The notes beneath the pieces were generated by a model that saw only the letters and a list, made by a program, of their open reading frames with translations, did not search any database and was not told where the DNA came from. Source: Phaseolus vulgaris (taxonomy: Eukaryota > Streptophyta > Magnoliopsida > Fabales > Fabaceae). Taken from it: 64,000 nt of DNA. Below, in pieces: positions 1-12,599 of this stretch. The stretch's first letter is position 1. Every line of letters begins with the position of its first letter. A program made the position numbers and the translations under genes. The stretch lies in the NCBI RefSeq assembly GCF_000499845.2, contig NC_023749.2, positions 2,513,030 through 2,577,029 on the forward strand. Reading direction: 5' to 3'.

Positions 1-14
1 AAAAACATATCAAT

Positions 15-20
15 TTTATT
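15..20 (-). terminator. Possible poly(A) signal of the cysteine-rich peptide gene
   Basis: AATAAA on the minus strand, about 40 nt downstream of the stop codon at 62-60. In a plant this hexamer is only a weak indicator, and the flank is AT-rich. Confidence 0.3.
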
Positions 21-59
21 AAATTTTTATCATAAAATATGAATGGATGCATTACAAGT

Positions 60-525
60 TTAATCCTCACATTTACAAAAATAATAATAGACTTTTTTGA
101 CACATGTTCCACTCTTATGGTTTTGTCCCTTGCAACATATATCACAAAAATCTGCACCAAAACTGCATTTTAATGTATTGCAATCTGCTGGTGGTGAATC
201 ACTTTGTGTTGTTAGTGGTGCTCCAATAACGGGTTCTGCAACGATCACTTCTGTCACAAAGAAACAAGTTCACATGTTTTGTAAATAAATTTATTTCATT
301 TATTATCTAAGTTTTCAACATATAAAATGGATACAAAATTATTAACTACTTTATTTTGCCTTCTCCTTTAATGTTGACTAGAAAGTAGCTTAGAAAAAAG
401 AATCATGAAAGTTATATGTTATAAACAAACTAAAATATGAAATCATTTTACTAATTACCTTGAGGTAGAACCAGAGCAACAATTACAATTCTCAGGAAAA
501 AAAATTGATTGAAATGGAAAGTCAT
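60..525 (-). CDS. Small secreted cysteine-rich (defensin-like/knottin-like) peptide, two exons
   Basis: Exon 1 is 525-459 and exon 2 is 250-60, with a donor GTAATT at 458 and an acceptor TGACAG ending at 251. The join keeps frame and gives 85 residues. Exon 1 encodes a typical signal peptide (start MTFHF, then a hydrophobic run LRIVIVALVL), ending at the splice site. Exon 2 encodes a short spacer rich in A, P and T, then a compact domain with eight cysteines spaced C-x4-C-x6-C-x2-C-C-x9-C-x8-C-x-C. That layout (signal peptide exon plus one cysteine-rich exon) is usual for plant defensin-like secreted peptides, which act outside the cell in defence or signalling. The exact subfamily is not recognised. 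A possible AATAAA poly(A) signal lies at 20-15, about 40 nt past the stop. Exon structure is inferred from splice consensus and frame; there is no transcript evidence. Confidence 0.68.
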
Positions 526-530
526 TGCAA

Positions 531-1800
531 CAGTGTTTTTCAAGGAAAAGTGTTTCTTTGCGTGATTTGGAAATACTTGATCACAGTTCTCAAATATACT
601 AGTGTGAGTGTTTAAATCTTAGTGCAAATAGTAATTCTTATAGTTGTTTCTAGATGAGAGTAGTATCAATGAAATTTTAATTTCATAATTTCGTTACTTA
701 ATGTACTTAATGGTGTTTTAATTTTTTAATATATTACGTTACAAATTAAATAAATGACAAAATTCAACCATTTAATTCCTACAACATTTTTTTTCAGTTT
801 TTAGATATATTTAGTTTGTTTTTGTCAAACTTACTATAATATTTGAAATACAATTATCCTTAACATTTAATGCATTTAATACAGTGAACTTTGTTAATTC
901 AAAATTAATAATTTTCAACTTGATAACAATTTTTTACCAAAATAAGTACATTACATTATTGGTAAGATTTTATGCAAGTTTGGTTATAATTATATAAAAT
1001 CATTCAATTTCTACTAAATTGAAAAATAAATAAAAAATTATTTATTATAATAATTAAGTTAAATTATAGTTTAAAGACTAAAATACTATTGGTATCTAAA
1101 GTGATTTATATCATTAATAAAAATTTATAAAGTTATTTCTAAAAGATAATATTTTATAATTTTTTATTAATAATAAAGAGTACTTTAAATACTAACCATT
1201 TTTTTAAGTTATAAAATGATATCTAACTTAATCAATATAGTAATTAATTATTTTAGTTTATAAAATTAGTTTTTAATTAGTGATTTTCTTCTATCGTAGA
1301 TCTCGCACATTTTAAATCTTTTATTTATACTTTAAAATTTTATGACTTCAAAGCTTAATATACTTATTAATAATAAAATTTTAATTTAATTTGTAACTTT
1401 ACAAACAAAAGATAATATTATAATTTAAAAAAATAACATTATATCATTAAAAAAATGTTAATTATTATAATTAAGTTTTAATTTAATATTATCAAAGACT
1501 ATAAATAATATTTTAACATAAATAAAGAATGTAACTTATTTATTTATTTATTGTAACTCTTAGATTATTTTTTAATATTCTTATAATGTTATATTTGAAC
1601 AATTATTTCTCTTTATGTTTGGACAATTATTTCCCTTTCAACCATATTAAAATTATTTATTATTAATAAATAATTTATAAATTAGTATCTAATTTAGATG
1701 TCAATAACTTTAGTCTCTAAAATAGTATATAATTTTCTGAACATAACTAATAATTTTTTTGTCTCTAAAATTGATTTTTTTAATGATTTTCTTGTAGTTA
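531..1800. other. AT-rich intergenic DNA with decayed CACTA-type MITE remnants
   Basis: No coding signal is seen. Stretches around 1010-1290 and 1640-1797 resemble the MITE family found complete at 42388-42759, with motifs such as 'tctctaaaattgatt'. The second ends in TTTTCTTGTAGT, like a CACTA terminus. Left ends are too decayed to place. Confidence 0.4.
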
Positions 1801-1811
1801 TTGTTCATCTT

Positions 1812-2185
1812 TGTACTACAAACACTGATACACACTGACACGACACAGACACGGAGAAACGTATTATCTTTAAAATATAGGACACATGGACATAGATCAA
1901 TATATTATATAATTATGAATTATATAAATTCATAATTTGCACAAGTATATTTCAGTTTTCTACTGGTTTAAAATAATTTGTTTCTTATTTTTTATAATCA
2001 TACTAAAAAATTATAAAATAAGTTTGAGTTTTTAGAAAATTAATTTATATCTCATTTTTAAAATTGTATTAGAATTGTGTTATAATTGTCAGAAATCTAA
2101 TAAATATTTTTTTAATTTAACACTTTACAATACCTGTCCTACGAATATTGGTATTCGATACATGTGTTCGATACAAATACACTAT
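1812..2185 (-). mobile_element. GACACG-rich small transposon relic, copy 1
   Basis: Ends are rich in GACAC/GTGTC motifs (CACTGACACGACACAGACACGG at the left; CGATACATGTGTTCGATAC at the right) around an AT-rich core. The core matches, in reverse orientation, the core of the second copy at 14040-14450. Class (hAT or Mutator-like MITE) is not determined. Confidence 0.4.
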
Positions 2186-4083
2186 TTAATAAACTATTTA
2201 ATAGCTTTCAAGTGAAATTCATATTCATCTTTATTCATTATTTTTTTTAGGATCTATTTGTTTCCGCTGATAAATTTGCAGACAAATAGAAACAAAGAAA
2301 AGCAGTGAAAGCATATCAGAAAATGAGGCAAAAAAATTCTTGGTATAATTGCAATCATTTTTAAAAAGAAAACACTAATCGATTAATTGATCAAAACGTA
2401 TAAGCAATTATATACGCAAATATAATGAAATATTTATTATATAATGGAATATTTATTTAAATAATAGATAAACACATAGGAGATTATATAATTAATAACT
2501 TATTATATTTACAGATATAATCACTACACTAATTATATATTATATTTTTCATATAATTAATTTTATTATCATTTAGTAATATTTATGTTTATATTATAGT
2601 AGAATAAATAAAATTAATTATATAATATAAATTAATAAAGGTCTTTTTTTCAAATATAATTATTCTGAAAACATATTTTGCTATTATTATTAATATGTTT
2701 TAAAAAAAAATAGCAATACAATATGAAATCAAATCCAACAAAATTATATATATCTTGTTAAGCACCAATCACCTTAATTCAGAACAAGAGTTTCTACCTA
2801 AAACATCTTACCTAATATGTTTTTTTTTTTTTTTTTTTTTCATGTTGAGAGTTTTCTCTAGTCCACCAACTGGAAACTAATATGTTGATGGTAATGTGAT
2901 TTTACATATTCCTTTTACGATTTTAACTTTCATAATTAACCAACTTTTTATTTTTATAATCCATATTAAACTATTGATAATAAACAGTAATGTAAAATTG
3001 AAAAGTATTTTTGTTATATAATTATAACAGTTAATAGAGAAATAAATGATTTTTATAACTATTACTTCATATTTTATTATACTTTAATTTTTAGATTTAG
3101 GTAATTATTTTCACTACAATAATCGTTATACCAATTTTTTAAATTATACTCAAAGTTTTTTATTGTCATAAAAAATATGGACATTCAGCACTATTTCTCA
3201 TTGGGATAATTATTATAATAATTCATTAATAATAATATTTTAATTAAATTAACCTTTTTTTTATCGTCATAAGGAACATGTACAAGAGCTTATCTGTTTT
3301 CACTGGTCTATATAATTAAAATCTGATGCCTTGTCTATTAATTTATTTTATTTAAACTTAAACGCCCATTTTTGTATCTCACTTTTTCCGTTTCCTATTT
3401 CATATTTTTTGCAAATTAAAAGTGTTAGCTGTTTTTTTTTATTTGCAAATTAAATAATTAAAAAAAGCTGGAGATTAACCCTAAACAAATTATACACACA
3501 ATTGGCATGTTTTAGCCATCTACGAAAACTATGAAAAAAATCTTAAGACACAGTACATTCTACCAGTGAAGTTTTCATATAAGATCTAAGACTAAGTAAT
3601 TACCCCTCAAGCATTTACTCACTTAGAATATCATGAAAATCCTAAATACTTATTAGGACTTAAATTTTGAGTAACAACACAAAAGTATGATTTTCAACAA
3701 ATTTAAATTCTTTATATGGTTTTGATTCTTTATTTTATCATTTCAAGCTTCAATTAGTTTACAATCCTTCGCTTGAAGACCTTCATTTGTCAATCACACT
3801 TAAAAACACATTTCTTTACTTTAATCTTTATGTAAGGTGACATCGTTAATATCTCAAACCCAACACAGAAAGTAATCTATTTCCTGAATTGAAATTTATA
3901 ACTTTGCTTTTAATGCTTTAATTTAAATTTCTTGAAACCACAGCAGAGTCTTAACTATAATGATTTGATAGCAGGTGCAACAATGGAGATGTCCATCATT
4001 TCCTGTGTTTGCGAGACTTCTGATACTTCATCTTCTTGTGGGTCGTCTCATCACATTAAACAAAAGTTGCATTCAAATCTCTC
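2186..4083. other. AT-rich intergenic DNA
   Basis: Simple AT-rich sequence including a 21-base T run at 2820-2840. No reading frame, RNA gene or bounded repeat was recognised. Confidence 0.5.
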
Positions 4084-7000
4084 CTATAAATCGGCAAAGA
4101 AGTTGTTCGAACCACCAAAGGCTTGTTCATTATTTGCATTCTTTCTCTTGTTCCCTGTAACAAAATTTTTAACACAAATTGAAGCACAGCATATACATTG
4201 CCTTCCAAAAATCGTAATGTAACTGTACTCTTTAATTATGGACATTTATAACATTCACATCCATGGTAAATCATCTCTTACCTTTACTCAACTTTGAAGA
4301 ATCCTTATCTAGTTCCATTTATCATCACTATCAACCACTCCAGTATTTGTTTGTGTTTCCTGTATCTTGTAATATGGTATCCAAATCCCAAAGCTGCACA
4401 AAAGAACAATTGAGAATGTTCAAACGACAATTTCTTTAGTACAAACTATAAAATTATAGTAAAATACAGACACACATACAATCAATTGTTTACATTCTTT
4501 ATAATTACCCACCTTCTCTTATTATTAAGAAAGATACCTCAGACTGGGAGACTATATTTTGTTGCAAACTCATCGAACCAGTATGTTAACATACATATAT
4601 GTTCTAAATTCTTTTTAATGCTCTGACAACCATATGATGATTAACTGATTTAACTTATATATTTAAATGCCATAAACTATAATTTTGACAGGACCATTAT
4701 ACAAATAATCAACATATGGTATAAAACATCATTATAAGCCCTACAACTAGATCAACTCTCTTCCGTAACACATACCATGAATTGTCCCCTTTTCAATTGT
4801 TAGTGACAATCCCAATTAATCCAGACCGCTAGAGATATTGCTAAAATCTACCATTAGAAAAAGCTGGCGAACTGATTTTACTCAAAAATCCTAAACACCT
4901 TAGATACCCCTTTATATTTGAGGCAACGTTTCTTCATACAAATGTTAGGAAGTCTGAGTAAAATCAGAAAGGACAGGTTTATGTCAATCACGATAATGAC
5001 TGCCTAGTATAAATGTGACAGAGGAAAAATTCCATTAGATCTTAAGGAATTAGAACTGAGAAGTTCGTACCTTTAACATTTGATCATGTGCGATGCTTCC
5101 AAGAAACTTCCTATCATGAGAGAATGCTACAAGACCAAAGAAATTATAAGTGAAGCTTTTATAAGAAACCAAGAATAAGAAAAGGATATGAAAACATACA
5201 AAAAAATGCATGCTAATGCTCAAGCACGTAATAATGAGACAGAAACCACTGAAATCATGGATGAAGTGCCAAAATCACCTTGCAATGAAAACTATCGAAT
5301 CCATGCTAAGGACAGAAAAACTTATGAAGAAATTGAGGCTTAAAACAACAGTTTTCACATGCAAGCTGAACTAGTCATTAAATGCTAAGAGTGGAAGAGA
5401 CAATATGTTACCAAGACACTCAATAGGACAATCTGAGTGTTCGGCTATTGGCTGGATGATTCTGTTGGGTAATATCCCGACCAAGTTGAAAAAAAATAAC
5501 ACCAATATAATTGAAACAGAGAATATAAGAAATAAAATATTGAAGTACAATTCATAAAAGAGGCACAATGCTCTCCAGTAGCAAAAGACTCACTTGATAA
5601 TTCCATTCTCTGATCCAATAATTCTATCTTCATCAACCTAAGAATAACATCAAAGAAAGTTTATTACAACATCTAAGAATGATCAAAAAATCTACTGAAG
5701 CTGAAATAGCTGTGTTATGTTGTTGATTCACCTTCAACATTGCATCAATAGAGTTGGAAGAGGGATCAATAAATCGATCACTGAAATTGAAACCAACTAG
5801 TTAGAACATCAGTACAACAAGAAATACAAGCTAAGGAAAACATTCGGTTAAGGCTTCTCAGCCTCTCCTCCAGAAACAATATTTTGATCATTGATCATTT
5901 AATTCAGACACATTCCACATCATATACCTACAATCCTTGAAGCATCCCCATGAATACAACATAATGATTCCAGTTTGTGAGCTGCACACAACTTTCCTAC
6001 CATTCTGGTCACTCCAGACAAAAAAATGTAAACATTAGTAATGTGATCATTTAAGAGGTTAGTGTCAAACACAGTACACCTTTCAGTACAAAGAAAGACA
6101 GAAATATTTAAAAAAGTCCTATAAAAGCATAAGAATTCACTGCAAATTCATGGGCCATGACTTTGATACCTTCATTAAAACAACAGACAGCAACTCATCT
6201 TCAGAGAATTCAGATCGAGTTTGCACCTATCAAACAAATCATGAAAGGGTGGTTAAAATTCATGAAATAAATAAAGAGAACGCAAGTTTTAAGAGGAACC
6301 AGAAAACACATTCAACTTACAGTATTTCTTCGAAGATTGCAAACAGATAGAGTCCTCCACTAACAAAAAGGAAATTTATGGAAAATAAGAATTAAGACTA
6401 TATCCTTTGATAACTTGGGGCAGGTAAACTACATGAATTTGCTACCTTGTTGTCAAAAGTTTCCTAGCATCAGATGCAAAAGTCATGTCTGAAATGTAAT
6501 CTTCATGGGCATTAAAAGAATTGCAACAAGAGCGTTCTCTGTATCCCAAACCTACAACAAGAGGTAAATAAAAGACATTGAGAAAATTCTAATAATCTGA
6601 CCTTCCCAATACTCTAAAAGATCAATATTGCAGCTATCTTCAGAACAGTAGTGGTGACTCTAAACAAAATAGCACTAAAAATAAAATAAAATTAAAAATA
6701 TACATGTATAAAATAAAAGAAACAATGATGTGGTGTGGGGGTGCTGCAGAAAGAAAGGGATTGTGGTCAAATGGATATGACAGGATTGATAATTGACCTG
6801 GTATTTTCTATGCTTGCACATGCGTAGCTTTCAAATTAGTCGAGCAATACTAAGTAAGGTTTATCAATTTAAGAGCTAGGCAAAGATTGTTAAATTTTAA
6901 AACAAGAGATCAATCTATTGCTACCATCCACTATCATAGAAATGATTGGATATCTATGTAAAATACTAATAATCCATGTACAAAAAAATCTGGAATTCGA

Positions 7001-7815
7001 ACAAAATACAAATTCTGAGAAATTGAAATAAGAGCAGAAATATACCTTTATACAACCCTCATCATCTCCGGAGGCAACAGTTGACTCGGTCAGGTTTATC
7101 AATCTATTTACTACAGCCCTATATCACAACAAAAAGCAAATACAAATTCTAAAGCAATGATGATACAGTGATTCTCCTTAACCCATATCACAACAAATGT
7201 GTAATTGTAGATCCAGTCTCCACATCCGTAGCCAGTATAGAGCAATCTGGAGAACCCGTTAATAGCACTAAAAGACAAACATAACCATAAGCATTTTAAA
7301 ACTCAAACTCACAGAAATCATACACAACATCGAAAATAAACAGCATTACCACGTCATTGATGAATCGAACAGCCCTGCAAGACTCAGTGTGTGCATGAAC
7401 TTCCAATTGCCTGAAAGAATAAATAATAAAATAATATTAATAATTGCAACAGATAATTACATATTAGCAGCATCAATCAGTGAACAACAACCACACTAAG
7501 CAAACAAATAAAGTCAACATGTATGTGAGTTCACAAGTATCAAACAGATAAAAAAACAAGGTACAGACTTTATACCTCACAGGGACACTATCAGGGCTGT
7601 AACGATATCTGCAGCACACACAATCAATAATTATCATCAATGCAAAAAAAAGGTAAAAAAAATTATAAATAATAAATAAATGTGTTAGCCATGAAAGCTG
7701 CAACTTTAATAGCAACATACAGGTGGAGGTCACCGTCAATTAGACCCGTGGCCACAAGATAATCTGACGGATGAAAATCAATATCAAATGCAAGTTTTCC
7801 CAAATTTATCTCCAT
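4084..7815 (-). pseudogene. WDR55: WDR55-like WD40-repeat protein, unprocessed pseudogene (15 exons)
   Basis: Exons by splice sites and homology: 7815-7721, 7608-7576, 7410-7350, 7267-~7212, 7118-7046, 6551-6446, 6359-6321, 6226-6170, 6004-5928, 5780-5732, 5637-5594, 5485-5412, 5126-5071, 4393-4282, 4154-4084. Translated pieces follow plant WDR55 in order: FDIDFHPSDYLVATGLIDG near the start, ESCRAVRFI, DCSILATDVETG, TVASGDDEGCIK, EFSEDELLSVV, GILPNRIIQPI, and the terminal NNFFADL. WDR55 is a WD40 propeller protein that in Arabidopsis contacts DDB1 and is needed for reproduction (known of the family). Lesions seen: exon 3 to 4 joins out of frame; the 3' part of exon 4 is lost; one base is lost after WDT in exon 6 (about 6539); a small deletion shifts exon 7; the exon 12 acceptor reads AA instead of AG (5487-5486); exon 14 leaves frame and meets several stops. 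Introns are retained, so it arose by duplication or decay in place, not by reverse transcription. Confidence 0.85.
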
Positions 7816-7905
7816 CCTTCACCTGTTTAGCAATGCAATAGTAGATTGGGAAAAAGATCAACGAGGTGGGAAGATAGAATTTCGGAAACTTGAGACTGTC
7901 TAAAG

Positions 7906-7937
<32 letters not shown>

Positions 7938-8560
7938 ATCTTTATATATGAAAACTGAAAAGGAGCGTTTAGTGCTGTGAAGAACATACCTGCTTGGAGT
8001 GGAAGAAAGGATTAAGTATTATGTCCCTCATACATAAAGAAAATAGTGATTTTTAAGAATAATTTTAAAAAATAACACCAAAATAAATATTTAAATTAGA
8101 TTTATGAGATATGGTTTTATTTTAAGTTAAATAAATATATTGTTATTTGATTTTATATCAAAGTAAAATGTGGATTAAATATTAAGAGAATATAATATTT
8201 TTAATTTTTCTTTTTTTTCTTATTAAATGAATATTTTATATTCCTAATTATATATATGTGTGTTTTGGATTGTTATATATTGAAAAAAATGTTGATGGAA
8301 ACTATTATAAAAACAGAAGTTGTGGTGGTAATTTATATACGAAAAATATCACTCTTTATTTTAAAAATAAGATGTATATATTGTATTAATGTGCTAATAA
8401 CTGTATCTAAATTAAGAATAAAACTTATTGTTTTGGATTAATATGAAAAAGGTGGCATTTTGATTCATTAATAAGAAAATATAACTTGATTGGTCAAAGC
8501 CAATTGTATTTCTCTACTTGTTTTGTTGATTCATAATAATTTTTAAATATAGAATGTTAC
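7816..8560. other. Upstream flank of the WDR55 pseudogene, AT-rich
   Basis: Includes a 29-base A run at 7906-7934. No TATA box or gene is clear; the former WDR55 promoter would lie here. Confidence 0.4.
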
Positions 8561-9330
8561 GAACATATCGGAGGCTACAAATAGAAAACTCTTGCCCAGC
8601 CGAAAAGACCAAGGTTTTCTAGAAAAGGTGGTGGAGATAGTATCACACGGGTGAGGAATAGCAAAACTGTTAAGGGGAGTAGCCCATGCTTTTTATGGAT
8701 GGTAGACCGGATATAAAATCAAAGGTTATAAATAGTAACTATTGGACTAGGCGGAGGAATCCATGCTTTTTAGGGAAGGTAGTGCAGATATAAACTCATA
8801 GCTTCTAAATAGTAACTATTGGGCTACCCGAATGGCCCAGATATTCTAGTTAAAGTGGTGTGCATATTGAAACAAGGGTGGAAAATAGCATAACTACTCG
8901 GCCAGCCGAAAGTGCCCAGGCTTTTTAGCCAATTTGGTGCGGATATAAGATGTAAGGTTAGCAAATAGAAAATTTGATAAATCAGCCGAATGGGCCCAAC
9001 AGTTTTTAGAACTGAGGGTTTGGAAAAATGAAACAAGGGATTCCAAAAGTAAAATATTAAATAAAAGTAATAATAAACCTATATGTATTATTTCAAATTA
9101 ATTCTGCTGTATTATTTCAATGTTTCTCAAGATGCATCCTTAATATACTTTGTAAGAAATACACATCTAAGCTTTACATTTTCATACATATACATATATG
9201 TAACTTTATTATTCTAATTTTTCATTTTCATCTCTGGTCTTTTATTACACTATGCTTGAGAGGGACTTTTTATTTATTTACAAAACTTTATTCATGTATT
9301 AAAATAAAGGATGTATTATTACCCAACTTT
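8560..9330 (+). repeat. Dispersed repeat R2, copy 1
   Basis: Built from degenerate units of roughly 80-100 bp, each with a core like GGCCAGCCGAATG-GCCCAGG followed by TTTT and 'ttggtgcggatataa', then an AT-rich tail (CAAGATGCATCCTTAATATA). The same order recurs at 28860-29480, 49370-49780 and, inverted, 50905-50055. No terminal repeats or coding capacity were found. Ends are approximate. Confidence 0.6.
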
Positions 9331-9904
9331 TTTCATTATCGTCATACTCACCAAATTTGACTGTTTTTATTATGCTAAATAAAATCATCGTGAAAAAACC
9401 TTTTTCACTTACTGTAATCCTTAATCTTATTCAAACAAATTGATTTGATATTTTTTACAACTTTTGTAAATTTAAGTAGCGATAGAATGAGATGCGTTAA
9501 TTTTAAGCTTAAGCTTAGATAAATATTGTTTAGTTTCTAAAGTCATTTATCGAAGGAAAAATAGATTATTTTGTGAAAAATTTGTAGAGATTTGGAGATA
9601 ATTTTTTGTAGTGCTTATTGTATGGCGATGGCTATTAGGCTTGTGGTTTTTATGCGAATTTGGGCAAGTTTAGGTCTATTCACTTCTTAAGCATTGCCTT
9701 AATATTGATATGCAATTGTCTAGATAATATTGATATGCAATTGTCTAGATAATATTATGCTTGTGATATGCAATTATCTTGGATAATATTAATATGCAAG
9801 TGATTATTATTAATGAATAAGGAGAATTTGATTAATGAATGAGTTTGTTTAAAATTTATATACAGATGATCGTTAATAATGAATGCTGAAAAATTGATCA
9901 AACA
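9331..9904. other. Intergenic, with a 27-bp direct duplication
   Basis: A 27-bp unit (containing GATATGCAATTGTCTAGATA) is repeated in tandem at about 9700-9755, with a third, diverged copy after it. Nothing else was recognised. Confidence 0.45.
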
Positions 9905-10215
9905 ATCGTTTTTTCTAAAAAAACAAACTTATTATGATGGTTATTGCAATAGATGACATAAAAAGTCTTATTTTACTATATTTTCTATGACGGTTGTAGA
10001 AATACCAATCATAGAATGTTTTGTCTGAACATATTATGATGCATATACATTTTATGACAGTTCATAGACAACAGTCATAATAAGTCAACTTACTATATAA
10101 GTTTTTTAAGTAACATAAAAAATGCAGAGTTTTTATACTTTAGTTTTATGTTGTCATCAAAACCGTCATAAAAAGTCTTGTAAATCCGTTATAAAAAGTA
10201 TTTTTAACTAATGTT
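9905..10215. repeat. Short element with repeated TATGACGGTT motifs
   Basis: Motifs 'tatgacggtt' and their complements 'aaccgtcataa' recur on both strands, as in sub-terminal regions of plant DNA transposons. No termini or target duplication were identified. Confidence 0.35.
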
Positions 10216-10284
10216 ATTTATATTTATTATTTAGTATATAATAAAGATAACAATGTTTAAATAAATACAAATACAACACGTCTG

Positions 10285-10851
10285 TATTTTTACTATTTTT
10301 TTAATGTTAATTATCTCTAAGCGTTTAATTCTTAAGTATATATTAAAGTAAGACAATTTCTCTTTATCCTCTCTTAACTAACTTTATTATATCTCTGTTT
10401 AAACTAATTTCCATTACATATAAACTTGTAATACATTGATTATGAAATAATATATTCAATACAATAAATAAATAGTTTAAATTTAATAAAAAGATATTAT
10501 TGGTTAAAATTTTAAAAATAATTAAAATAATATTTTTTACAAGTGAGGATCCACCTATCTTTTTCTTTCTCTGATCAATAACTCATGCATTAGAACGGAA
10601 AAAGTGATTATGACCATGCAAAAGAATAATGAAAAGAATGGTCAAAATGAAAGCAAGTGAGTGTATTATTTTGGACAGTGAAAGTTGCGTTAAGTAGCCA
10701 CGAGACCATAGTTTTCAATTATCTATTTTCTTTCACTAAAATGTTAATAACTCCCTTGTCCACCCCCTTATCATGTTTTTCTCTTTTCAGAAATAAAATG
10801 CGGTCATTCAAAAACAAAAACAATGACAAAATTATTTATTTTTAAATATTT

Positions 10852-10898
<47 letters not shown>

Positions 10899-11760
10899 TA
10901 TGTTTGCATCATACTTTTTGTGTCACAATATGATATTGATTTAATTTTTATTAATGCATACACTAAAAAAATAATGCAAAATAAACATTTTTTATTGATT
11001 ATTTATTTTATAAGCAAATTAAATAAGATGAGTGAAATTGTTCTAGAGATTGATGTTAGTATAAATGAAAAACCATTTAAACAATCTTATAATATAAATA
11101 TACGTTGGACTATAATGTTAGTGTTTTATTATCTATCTAGGTAGTAGTATTTATAAATTTATTTAAATTTTGATATTTTGTAAATGAATTTATTAAGTTA
11201 AAAGTTAGGAAGTTAGATAAACAGTGGTTAGGTGAATGAAAACATAGATAAAATATTGAAATATGAAGAAGGAGTCTTACTGTGATATTCCTTGATTTAG
11301 TAGTTTCATGTATATGCCAAACATGACAAAAGTGATATCAATAATAAGTCCTACTGTTTCCTTATATAATCAGTGCGCACGTGAAAAAAAAAAACAAAAC
11401 ATTACTTTAGCAATCATCTTATTTTTCTTTTTAGTTCCATGTTTCTTCTGAAAAATTTCAAATTATTCTTCCAAATTTGTTGGCAACACTCCGTTATCTT
11501 ATACAATATATTTAAAACTTAATGGAGGAAAGTTTTAATATAATATATTTAAAACGTCATAAATATCTTATACAAAGTAAGATAACAGGTCAAAATAAAT
11601 TTAAGTTTAAAATAACAATTATGAGAATTTACAAGATTGTACCTTTTTTTACATTGGATTTTCTCATGTAATTAAATATATTATATTGAGACTTGGAAAG
11701 GAAAAAGACATTATGATGACAAGACAATATTAAAATAATAATAAGATATTAATAAAATTT
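10285..11760 (+). repeat. Dispersed repeat R1, copy A (longest)
   Basis: About 1.5 kb shared in pieces with 14745-15065, 25420-25990, 44170-45350 and 52437-53370, always in + orientation. Marker strings: GTGAGGATCCACCTATCTTT, GATAAACAGTGGTTAGGTGA, CAGTGCGCACGTGA. It contains an ATT microsatellite (about 10858-10895). No terminal repeats or protein were recognised; it could be an old LTR or a Helitron-like relic. Confidence 0.6.
10858..10895. repeat. ATT trinucleotide microsatellite
   Basis: About a dozen uninterrupted TTA/ATT units inside R1 copy A; absent from R1 copies B and C. Confidence 0.85.
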
Positions 11761-12599
11761 TCAAAATAATAATAGTAATAATAAAATTATATAATAATAA
11801 TAAATTAAAATTATTCAATAATAAAATAAATAAAATTATTCAATAATAATAATAATATTAAAATTATTAAGAATTTTCTTCTTTCTGTTCATATTATTCA
11901 AAAACTTTACTTTTAATTATTATTTTAATTTTAGTATCGTATGTATGTGATCTTTCAATTCTAGGAAGTGAGAAAAGAACACTTTTATTAAAGTAGTGAC
12001 CTTTGTTTTGCTTTGATTGGAAACAGTGGAAGAATATAATGTACTACATATTTAGATCTGCATTTGCCAACTTATTCTTTAATGTACCATTTTTTAAGGT
12101 ATTATCTATTATTATATCAATTTGAGTGAAAGTTATAAATAGTGCAATCTCAATATAATATATTTAATTAGTCAAAAAAAATTATGTAAAAAATTTACAA
12201 TAATATTTAAGATAATGCAATTTAAAAAGTTTGAAAAATAAAATAAAATAAAAAACACAAAATATAATATAAATTTAATATTTTTTTTTTCTTTGATTAA
12301 GAAGTCATGCATTAGAAATGTGTGTGCTCCGCACTCCGACGCTGCTAGTATATTTGGTGTGTTCTCATAAGATATGAAAAATGTACCTCTTCCCCTTCAG
12401 AAGTCTTATTTATAGGTTGACTTGAACCTTCACCTGTGTATGTCAGTTCACCAAGACGTGTGTAGTGACCTCTTGATATTTCGAGAGTATACTTCAAGGT
12501 GTATCTTTGACTCATTCAACTTTAATTACAATTGTTTCTTTATTACGCATTTGTTATATTGCGAATGTCGTTTGACTCGGTCGTCCGGTGTATGACTTA
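11761..12599. other. AT-rich DNA followed by an unrecognised mixed-composition block
   Basis: 11760-11880 is low-complexity AAT/ATT. 12310-12590 has balanced composition (GCACTCCGACGCTGCTAG near 12332, ACTCGGTCGTCCGGTG near 12575) without a reading frame. It may be a fragment of a retrotransposon LTR; that is not established. Confidence 0.3.

Noticed and set aside
97..288. 63-codon plus-strand frame
   Set aside because: It lies antisense to the spliced cysteine-rich peptide gene, which has signal peptide, splice sites and a cysteine pattern; this frame has none.
3932..4222. 96-codon plus-strand frame
   Set aside because: Shadow of the last WDR55 exon (4154-4084) on the opposite strand.
7473..7739. 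88-codon minus-strand frame
   Set aside because: Reads through introns 1 and 2 of the WDR55 pseudogene; only short parts are exonic.
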